Assembly: GCA_017525805.1 (NCBI GenBank)
Contig: JAFXSH010000005.1
Span: 1 to 42,139 of the forward strand
Source: Clostridia bacterium
Lineage (GTDB): Bacteria > Bacillota_A > Clostridia > Christensenellales > Aristaeellaceae
DNA: 42,139 nt
Direction: 5' to 3'
Shown here: one piece after another, positions 14,911 through 21,540 of the stretch
How the letters are laid out: each line of letters opens with the position of its first letter
How positions within the stretch are numbered: position 1 is the first letter of the stretch
Made by a program: the position numbers and the translations under genes
The notes under the pieces: generated by a model
What the model was told of the DNA's origin: nothing
Seen by the model: only the letters and a program-made list of their open reading frames with translations
Database searches by the model: none

Positions 14911-14986
14911 TTGCGCTTTTCTCGGAAGGGGGTTCGGGGGAAACCTCTCTTTGAGCTTCAAAGAGAGGTTTCCCCCGAAAAAACAT
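14911..14986. repeat. Intergenic palindromic module, type 2
   Basis: TTTTCTCGGAAGGGGGTTCGGG leads into GGGGAAACCTCTCTTTGAGC, whose complement (AAAGAGAGGTTTCCCC) follows directly. The flanks and plan match the module at 7205-7294, while the hairpin interior differs but still pairs. It ends five bases before the uvrC start codon. Confidence 0.65.
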
Positions 14987-14990
14987 CTAA

Positions 14991-16829
14991 ATGAACGATA
15001 CCATCGCCCAGAAGCTGCGCCTGCTGCCCGATTCCCCCGGCTGCTATCAGATGAAGGAGAACGGGAAAATCATCTACGTGGGCAAGGCCGTCAATTTAAA
15101 AAACCGCGTGAGAAGCTATTTCCATGGCCGCGACCACACCCCCAAGGTGGCGGCCATGGTTTCGCATATCACGGATTTCGATATCATCCTGTGCCGCACC
15201 AATTTAGAAGCGCTGATCCTGGAATGCAACCTGATCAAGCTGCATAAGCCCTACTATAACATCCTGCTCAAGGACGACAAGCACTATCCGTATATCCGCG
15301 TGAACCTGAACGAGGCTTATCCCCGGGTGACGCTGGCGCGGCGGCAGCAGGCGGACGGGGCCAAGTATTTCGGCCCGTACATCGGGGCCACGGCGGTAAG
15401 GGAAACGCTGGAAAACCTGAAAAAGCTGTTCCCCCTGCGCACGTGCAATCATGCCCTGCCGGAGCACGGCCCCAAGCGGCCCTGCATGAATTACGAGATC
15501 GGCCGGTGCTTAGGCCCCTGCTGCGAAAAGTGCAGCCAGGCGGAATACCGGGCGGTGGTGCAAAGGGTGCTGAAATTCTTAGGCGGGCAGTACCAGGAAG
15601 TGACGGCGGAACTGGAAAAGGACATGAAGGCCGCCGCCGCTGGGTTGCAGTTTGAAAAGGCCGCAAGGCTCCGCGATCAGATCCGGGATATCGAGGGGCT
15701 CATGCAGCGCCAGCAGGCCATCCAGACCAGCGGCGCGGAACAGGACGTGTTCGCCCTGGCCCAGGACGATTTGGACGCCATGGCGCAGGTGCTGTACGTG
15801 CGCAACGGCCATATCTTGGGCGGGGACGCTTTCGCCCTGCCCAGGGAAGGGAAGGAAGAACCGGGGGAAGTGCTGTTCGATTTCATCGTGCAGTTTTACG
15901 ATGACGAGCGCAAGCCCGCCAGGGAAGTGCTGTGCCCCGGATTGCCCTCTGAAATCAGCGCTGATTTGGAAGAATGGCTCCGGCGGCAGAAGGGCGGAGC
16001 CTGTACCCTGACCATCCCCCAGCGGGGAGACAAGCGGGCGCTTACCCTGCTGGCGGAAAAGAACGCCCGTGACGCCCTGGAAAAGCGCAACGCCAAAAAA
16101 CAGGTGCAGTACGAGCGCACCATCGGCGCGGTGGAAGAATTGGCAAAGGCTATCGGGCTGGATTCCGTGCCCCGGCGCATCGAGGGCTACGACATTTCCA
16201 ACACCCAGGGGGCCCAGAACGTGGCGTCCATGGTGGTGTTCATCGACGGTGAGCCCGCGCCCAAGGAATACCGGCATTACCGCATCAAGAGCTTCGAGGG
16301 AGCCAACGATTTCGCCTCCATGAACGAGGTGTTGAGCCGCCGGTTTAGGCGGTGTTTCGCGGCGGAGGAAAAGGACCGCTGGCCCCTGCCCGATCTGGTA
16401 TTGATCGACGGCGGGCCGGAGCAATTGGCCTTCGCCCGGGAAGCCATGCTGAAAGAAGGGGCCGACGTGCCCATGTTCGGCCTGGCCAAGCGCCTGGAAG
16501 AAATCTTCCTGCCGGGACGGGAGGAATCCATCCTCATCGACCATCATTCCCCGGCGCTCCACCTGATCCAGCGCATCCGCGACGAGGCCCACCGCTTCGC
16601 CATCACCTACCATCGCGACCTGCGGGGCAAAGCCTCCGTCCACAGCACCTTGGAGGACATTCCCGGCATCGGCCCCGCCCGAAGGAGGGCGCTGCTGCAA
16701 TACTTCAAATCCGTCAAGGCCATCAGGGAAGCGGACTTGGAAGAACTGCAAAAGGTGTCCGGCATGAACGCCAAAGCGTCCAAAGCGGTGTATGATTGGG
16801 CGCACCCGGAACAGGAAAACATGATTTAG
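14991..16829 (+). CDS. uvrC: Excinuclease ABC subunit C (UvrC)
   Basis: A 612-residue nuclease that makes both incisions in nucleotide excision repair with UvrAB. Domains in order: GIY-YIG (residues 12-90; DSPGCYQMKENGKIIYVGKA), a Cys-rich segment (RPCMNYEIGRCLGPCCEKC), the UVR motif (near 200-235; LQFEKAARLRDQI), an RNase H-like endonuclease (SVPRRIEGYDISNTQG; LVLIDGGPEQL) and C-terminal helix-hairpin-helix (LEDIPGIGPARRRALL). All look intact. No Shine-Dalgarno is visible before ATG 14991; a strong hairpin from the upstream repeat ends just before it. Confidence 0.97.
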   Translation: MNDTIAQKLRLLPDSPGCYQMKENGKIIYVGKAVNLKNRVRSYFHGRDHTPKVAAMVSHITDFDIILCRTNLEALILECNLIKLHKPYYNILLKDDKHYPYIRVNLNEAYPRVTLARRQQADGAKYFGPYIGATAVRETLENLKKLFPLRTCNHALPEHGPKRPCMNYEIGRCLGPCCEKCSQAEYRAVVQRVLKFLGGQYQEVTAELEKDMKAAAAGLQFEKAARLRDQIRDIEGLMQRQQAIQTSGAEQDVFALAQDDLDAMAQVLYVRNGHILGGDAFALPREGKEEPGEVLFDFIVQFYDDERKPAREVLCPGLPSEISADLEEWLRRQKGGACTLTIPQRGDKRALTLLAEKNARDALEKRNAKKQVQYERTIGAVEELAKAIGLDSVPRRIEGYDISNTQGAQNVASMVVFIDGEPAPKEYRHYRIKSFEGANDFASMNEVLSRRFRRCFAAEEKDRWPLPDLVLIDGGPEQLAFAREAMLKEGADVPMFGLAKRLEEIFLPGREESILIDHHSPALHLIQRIRDEAHRFAITYHRDLRGKASVHSTLEDIPGIGPARRRALLQYFKSVKAIREADLEELQKVSGMNAKASKAVYDWAHPEQENMI

Positions 16830-16841
16830 CATATCAGATTA

Positions 16842-16870
16842 TTGCAAATGTACTATTTTTGTATTATAAT
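16842..16870 (+). promoter_or_regulatory. Promoter of the RelB/RelE pair
   Basis: TTGCAA (16842-16847), 17 bases, TATAAT (16865-16870), in an AT-rich gap just after uvrC. Confidence 0.75.
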
Positions 16871-16899
16871 AGACGTGAATCAGGAAAGGAGGCAGGAAT

Positions 16900-17193
16900 A
16901 TGACCAGCACCATTCAAATCAGGGTTGATCATGAGTTAAAGAAAAAATCAGACATGCTGTTCAGAGACTTGGGGACGGATACAACGTCAGCCATACGAAT
17001 TTTTTTAACGCAGGCTGTTGCCAACAATGGATTTCCTTTTGAAATCAGGAAAGTGTCCGCAAATCCATACGCGGCTATGTCAGAAGACGAAATTCTGCTG
17101 AAATTGGAGCGGTCAAGGGAACACGCCAAACAGGGCAAGTACAGAGACGCGGATGAAGTCATAACGGATATTCGGGGGAAATATGGTTTATAA
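16900..17193 (+). CDS. RelB/DinJ family antitoxin
   Basis: A 97-residue protein with an N-terminal ribbon-helix-helix (MTSTIQIRVDHELKKKSD, then TTSAIRIFLTQAVANNGFPF), the DinJ/RelB signature; the C-terminal part should wrap the toxin. AAAGGAGG precedes ATG 16900. It overlaps the toxin gene by 11 bases. As in other pairs the complex probably represses its own promoter. Base composition is more AT-rich than the flanking genes, pointing to acquisition. Confidence 0.9.
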   Translation: MTSTIQIRVDHELKKKSDMLFRDLGTDTTSAIRIFLTQAVANNGFPFEIRKVSANPYAAMSEDEILLKLERSREHAKQGKYRDADEVITDIRGKYGL

Positions 17194-17497
17194 AGTTGTA
17201 CTTACCTCTGACGCGGAAGAGGACTTGAACCAATTCATCCGTTATCTGCTGTACGAAAAGAAAAGCGAGCAGGCAGCATCCAACGTGCTGGATGATTTTG
17301 AAGTGACGAAACAAAGCTTATCCCGCGTTGCCGACAGCTTAAAGCTGTGTGATAATCCAAAGCTGAAAGCGCAGGGTTACAGAAAGATCCATTTCTTATC
17401 TCACAGATACTTCATGCTGTATCGGATCGAAAAAAATTTTGTGATCGTTGATGGCATTTTTCATGAATTGCAGGATTATGAAAACAAAATCATCTGA
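17183..17497 (+). CDS. RelE/ParE family toxin
   Basis: A 104-residue protein (MVYKVVLTSDAEEDLNQFIR) with the RelE/ParE fold: an N-terminal strand and helical hairpin, then YRKIHFLSHRYFMLYRIEKN and VDGIFHELQDYEN strands. Whether it cleaves mRNA on the ribosome (RelE/YafQ-like) or targets gyrase (ParE-like) cannot be decided from sequence alone. It starts inside the antitoxin gene, the usual coupled arrangement. Confidence 0.88.
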   Translation: MVYKVVLTSDAEEDLNQFIRYLLYEKKSEQAASNVLDDFEVTKQSLSRVADSLKLCDNPKLKAQGYRKIHFLSHRYFMLYRIEKNFVIVDGIFHELQDYENKII

Positions 17498-17664
17498 TGC
17501 GCTCAGAAACTGACAAACGGAGAGGAACGCGATGAACAAAAAATAAAAGGGGCGCTGGGAAGGAAAAATCGGGGAAAAGATCATCCTGGGCTTTGATTAT
17601 TGACCGGGCGCGCTTGCGGAAAAACCGATGATCGCCGGATACAGAACCGGGAGGGAAACCCATA

Positions 17665-17906
17665 AAGGTATGTAGATGGATTCCGACGCTGGAAACGAAA
17701 CGGCTGATTCTTCGCAAACTTACGTCGGAGGACGCGGACGATCTGCGTACATGGTTGGGCCGGGTGGTGGATTTCATCTTTTCCGAAACGGCCATGGACC
17801 GGCTGAAAGCACCATCCGGCACGGGAAAATAGTGTCCGCTTACTGCGATTACAACATCTGGGGCCTGATCCGGGAGGATATCGACAAAATGAAGCGGCCT
17901 GACTGA
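17665..17906 (+). pseudogene. GNAT acetyltransferase remnant
   Basis: From 17677 one frame reads WIPTLETKRLILRKLTSEDA-DDLRTWL, the start of a GNAT N-acetyltransferase, but it has no start codon and stops at 17830. A second frame ends CDYNIWGLIREDIDKMKRPD, like a GNAT C-terminus. The acetyl-CoA-binding middle is missing, so this is an internally deleted, frameshifted relic. The preceding 17498-17664 holds nothing recognisable. Confidence 0.55.
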
Positions 17907-17924
17907 AAGCGGTTCAGTCAGGCC
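17896..17924. other. Perfect hairpin at the addA 3' end
   Basis: GGCCTGACTGAA and TTCAGTCAGGCC form a perfect 12-bp stem overlapping the addA stop codon and the end of the GNAT relic. Neither side has a good T-run, so it may stabilise a 3' end rather than terminate. Confidence 0.6.
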
Positions 17925-20900
17925 GTGATACTTCTATGCTTTTTCCGGCCCGCAGGCTGAAAATGAGGGTTTCGCCCACGGGGATGCCGGTGATTTGGGA
18001 AAGGGCCTTGGCGTACCATTGCAATTGCAGCCCATAGCGCCGCAGCAGTTCCTCTTCGGTGGCGGTGTCCGTTTTATAATCGGCCAGCACCCAATGGCCG
18101 TTTTCCATGAAGCAAAGATCGATCACGCCCTGGATCAGGCTGCCCTGGTCTCCCCGGAGGTTAAAGGACCATTCCCTGTGCGCTTCCTTTGCCGCTAAGG
18201 CCCGCTGGCCCAAAGGCGAGGAAAAGAAACCGGTGAGCCAGTGCAGGCGCAGGCTGGCGCGTTCCGAATCGGTCAGCACGCCCTGCTGCTGCAATCGGTT
18301 CAGGGCCTGGGTGATTTTTCCCTGGCGGACCAGGGCGTAATCGATCTGGCCCAGCACCCGGTGGGTGATGGTGCCGCGCTGGGCGGCGGTGACGCGCTGT
18401 TCCGTAAGGAATGCGGGCTTGGGCGGTTCCGGAGGCAGACGGCGCTTGTCGGCGGGGGATTCCCATTCGTCCTTTTCGTCCCGCAGGGTTTTGGCGATGG
18501 CGGTAACGGAGGTTTTCAGGGGCGGATTCACCGGAAGCTTTCGGGTCATGCGGGCCAGCGTGCGTTCGTCCGGGGCCGCGTCTAAGGCCAGCACGGGCGG
18601 GACCACGCGGGCAAGGGCGGGGGCGGAAAGATCCTCCGCCTTTTGCATATGCATACGCCATACGCTGCCGTTTTTGCCGATCGTTTCCCCTTCCCGGAAG
18701 CCGCCCAAGCTCTGCATCACCCAATCCAGCATGCAGCCCGCGGCCCCGGCGGCGTAAGCCGTGGCAGGGCGGGCCCATTTTTCCAGGGCAGCGTCCAGCC
18801 TGCGGGGGGAACCGACTAAGATCAGCCGTTCCCTGGCTCGGGTCATGCCCACGTACAATAGCCGTGCTTCCTCCGCCCGGGCTTCCTTTTCACCCACGCC
18901 GTCCAAGGCGCTGAACGCGCAGGTTTCCCTTGTGACCCGCCGTTCCCCGTCGATGTACTGGAGGGCTATGCCGTGGTGGGCGTGCAGGCGCAATTGACTG
19001 CCGCTGCCCTTGCGGAAGCTCCGGGCCATTTCCAGCAGGAACACCACCGGAAATTCCAGCCCCTTGGATTTGTGCAGGGTCAGGACGCGGACCACATCCT
19101 CGTTTTCTCCCAAGGTCTTGGCGGCTTTGCCGTCGTCGGAGCCGTGAAGCCGCCCGGTTTCCCGAAGGAACGCCCCCAAGCCCTCCATGGCGCTTTCGCC
19201 CTGGGCCCGCTCCGCCAGCAGCCGCAGGTTGGCCTGGCGCAGCTCCCCCTCGGGCAGGGCCCCGGCGCGCATGTACAGCCCGCTTTCTTCCAGCACCCGC
19301 CACACCAATTGATCCACCGTGAGGCTGCCCGCTAAGAAGCGCCACCAGGCAAGCTTGTCCCAGGCGGCCCGGGCCTTGTCCCCCAAGGGGCTTTCTTCCG
19401 TCAAAGCGTCCTCAAAGGCGGCGTAAAAGGGCGTGCCGGGGGTGCGGCCCACCAGGCGGATACGGGCCAGCTCCTCTTCCGTAAAGCCGAAGCAGGGGCA
19501 GCGCAGGGACGAAAGCAGCGGGATATCCTGCAAGGGATTGTCGATCACCCGCAGCAGGTTCATCAAATCAGCCACCTCGGGCAGATCGAAAAACTGGGCG
19601 TCGGCGTCGCTGTATACCGGAATGCCCTCCAATTGCAGCGCCCTTGCGATGTAGGGCGCGCGGCCCGAAGCGTAGCGCAGCAGCAGCGCGATGTCCCGGA
19701 AGCGCAGGGGGCGGCTGCCCTCCCCCTCCCGCACGGAAGCGAAGCGCATGAGCTCCTTGATCCGCTTGGCCACGAACGCCGCTTCGTACCGGTAGCCCTG
19801 GGTCAGCTCGCTGCCCTCGCCCTCTTCCTCCTCCTGGGCGGCGATCAGGTGGATTTCCACAGGCGCGCCCAAGGGCTGTCCCCCGCCGGGGCGCAGCATG
19901 GCGCTTTCGTCGTAGGCGATTTCCGTTTCTTTTTCCCGCATGGCGTGAACGAATACCTCGTTCACCGACAGCAGCACGTTTTCATCGGAACGAAAATTCT
20001 GCTGGAGCAGGATTTTCCGCTCTTCCGCTTTTTCATCCAGGGAATAGCTTTGATATTTTTCCAGGAACAGGGTGGGATCGGCCAGCCGGAAGCGGTAAAT
20101 GCTCTGCTTCACGTCCCCCACCATGAACAGCAGGTTCTTTTCTCCTTCATGCAGTTTGCGCAGGATGGCTTCCTGAATGCCCGAAACGTCCTGGTATTCG
20201 TCGATGAACAGGGCGTCGAAGCTCCCCGCCACCGCGGCGCGCACGTCGGGATCGTTCAGCGCTTTCAGGGTCAGATGCTCCAAATCGCTGTAATCCAGGT
20301 AATTGCGCCGCTGCTTGAGCGCAAAATACCTTTCGTCCATGCGCTTCACCAGGCCGCACAGGGCGCGCAGGGCGGGCAGGGTGTGTTTTAAGTCCTCTTC
20401 CGCCCGCTCCGGATTGACCGGCAGGGGCTGGCGGGCGGCGGAGATACGTTCCTTCCATTCCTCCCGCAGGGACTTGAACCGGGCGGCGACGTCGGGGTCC
20501 TCTTCCGGCGCGGCGCGTTTGGTGCTCAGCCGGGCGAAATTCGTTTTTCCTCCGGCGGGCAGCCCTTCCCGGGCCTGGGCCAGCAGTTCTTCCGTCATGG
20601 CCCGGTCCGCCTCGAAAGCGGGCATATACCGCAAGGGGCCGTCCGCCCGGTTCAGCAGCGCTTCCATTTCAGGCAGCAGTTCCGCCGCCCCCTCCAATTG
20701 AGCGAGGCACAATTCCCGCAGCAAAGGCGACCAGGCGTCCAGCCGGGCGCGCTTTCCCGCGCACTGCTCCTCCGTCCAGGCCCACGGGTCCGCCTGGGCC
20801 ATGAGGAATCCATACAATTCGTCCATCAGGGCGGTGATTTGGGCGTCCTCAAACTGGGAAAACAGCGCTTTTTCGTCTTCACTGGGTGCCGCGTAGGCGT

Positions 20901-21312
20901 TTTCCAGCGTTTCGTCCTGTGCCTGACGGCGCAGCGCCGCGAGTTTATCCTCGTCCCCGATCCGGGCCAGGGGATCGATGCCCACGGCCTGGAAATGCTC
21001 CTTGAGCACCCGGGAGCAAAAAACGTGCAAAGTGCAGATGGCCGCCCGGTTCAGCCGCATGGCCTGCAAGCGCAGATGGGCGTTTTCCGCGCCCTCCGCT
21101 TCCAGCCGCCGCCCGATGCGCTCCCGCATTTCCCCCGCCGCGGCCCGGGTGAAGGTGACGATCAGCATCCGATCGATCCTGCCGCCCTCCCGGAGCAGCG
21201 ACAGCACCCGTTCTACCAGCACCGCCGTCTTGCCCGAGCCTGCCGCCGCGCTCACCAGCACACTGCCGTTCCGCGCCTCAATGGCCGCCCGCTGCCCCTC
21301 CGTCCACTGCAT
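17914..21312 (-). CDS. addA: ATP-dependent helicase/nuclease subunit A (AddA)
   Basis: A 1132-residue UvrD-like helicase with a C-terminal RecB-family nuclease, which processes double-strand ends for recombination. Walker A AAAGSGKT is at residues 22-29; LFIDEYQDVSGIQEAIL is motif II, QQNFRSDENVL motif IV, VVRVLTLHKSKGLEFPVVF motif V, LYVGMTRARERL motif VI. Near the C-terminus GVIDLCF and WVLADYKTDTATEEEL keep the nuclease residues. ATG 21312 has GGAGG at good spacing; earlier in-frame ATGs are poorer. The partner addB, normally adjacent, is not in this window. Confidence 0.95.
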   Translation of the reverse strand: MQWTEGQRAAIEARNGSVLVSAAAGSGKTAVLVERVLSLLREGGRIDRMLIVTFTRAAAGEMRERIGRRLEAEGAENAHLRLQAMRLNRAAICTLHVFCSRVLKEHFQAVGIDPLARIGDEDKLAALRRQAQDETLENAYAAPSEDEKALFSQFEDAQITALMDELYGFLMAQADPWAWTEEQCAGKRARLDAWSPLLRELCLAQLEGAAELLPEMEALLNRADGPLRYMPAFEADRAMTEELLAQAREGLPAGGKTNFARLSTKRAAPEEDPDVAARFKSLREEWKERISAARQPLPVNPERAEEDLKHTLPALRALCGLVKRMDERYFALKQRRNYLDYSDLEHLTLKALNDPDVRAAVAGSFDALFIDEYQDVSGIQEAILRKLHEGEKNLLFMVGDVKQSIYRFRLADPTLFLEKYQSYSLDEKAEERKILLQQNFRSDENVLLSVNEVFVHAMREKETEIAYDESAMLRPGGGQPLGAPVEIHLIAAQEEEEGEGSELTQGYRYEAAFVAKRIKELMRFASVREGEGSRPLRFRDIALLLRYASGRAPYIARALQLEGIPVYSDADAQFFDLPEVADLMNLLRVIDNPLQDIPLLSSLRCPCFGFTEEELARIRLVGRTPGTPFYAAFEDALTEESPLGDKARAAWDKLAWWRFLAGSLTVDQLVWRVLEESGLYMRAGALPEGELRQANLRLLAERAQGESAMEGLGAFLRETGRLHGSDDGKAAKTLGENEDVVRVLTLHKSKGLEFPVVFLLEMARSFRKGSGSQLRLHAHHGIALQYIDGERRVTRETCAFSALDGVGEKEARAEEARLLYVGMTRARERLILVGSPRRLDAALEKWARPATAYAAGAAGCMLDWVMQSLGGFREGETIGKNGSVWRMHMQKAEDLSAPALARVVPPVLALDAAPDERTLARMTRKLPVNPPLKTSVTAIAKTLRDEKDEWESPADKRRLPPEPPKPAFLTEQRVTAAQRGTITHRVLGQIDYALVRQGKITQALNRLQQQGVLTDSERASLRLHWLTGFFSSPLGQRALAAKEAHREWSFNLRGDQGSLIQGVIDLCFMENGHWVLADYKTDTATEEELLRRYGLQLQWYAKALSQITGIPVGETLIFSLRAGKSIEVSRPD

Positions 21313-21343
21313 ACGCTTTCCTCCGACTCTGTTTGTGGGCATT

Positions 21344-21372
21344 ATTGTACCGCAATCTGCCTTTTCTGGCAA
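21344..21372 (-). promoter_or_regulatory. Promoter of addA
   Basis: On the minus strand TTGCCA (21372 to 21367), 17 bases, TACAAT (21349 to 21344), 32 bases before the chosen addA start. It supports transcription of addA without addB. Confidence 0.65.
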
Positions 21373-21408
21373 GTAATGGACGTAAACGCGCGTTTTGATT
21401 GTTTTTTG

Positions 21409-21437
21409 TTGCTTCCCGGCGTTATTTTTGATATAAT
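21409..21437 (+). promoter_or_regulatory. Promoter of the GGDEF-GGDEF-EAL gene
   Basis: TTGCTT (21409-21414), 17 bases, TATAAT (21432-21437), inside the same TTTTTGATATAAT context as the promoter at 3276. Confidence 0.65.
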
Positions 21438-21540
21438 GGAAAAAATAAACAACAGGGCAAGGCCGTGAGCGGCGAAAGCGGAGCGTACATCCGTTGACCG
21501 GACGGCTATAAACGTTTTTTGACGCAAAGGACGTGATGGT
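21438..21540 (+). ncRNA. Structured 5' leader, riboswitch-like but unassigned
   Basis: About 95 bases lie between the promoter and the TTG start. ACAGGGCAA near the 5' side and GACGCAAAG near the 3' side each match conserved blocks of the c-di-GMP-I (GEMM) riboswitch, and the gene itself is a c-di-GMP protein. Between them GCCGT and ACGGC can pair around an inner CGGA/TCCG hairpin. The inter-block distance is much longer than in GEMM and the downstream receptor helix is missing, so I do not call a GEMM riboswitch. Confidence 0.3.

Noticed and set aside
17498..17664. Possible further coding remnant between relE and the GNAT relic
   Set aside because: An ATG with ribosome-like site at 17532 stops after four codons, and no frame shows recognisable protein.
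21438..21540. Canonical c-di-GMP-I (GEMM) riboswitch
   Set aside because: Two sequence blocks match, but the distance between them and the missing downstream helix do not fit; kept only as an unassigned leader.
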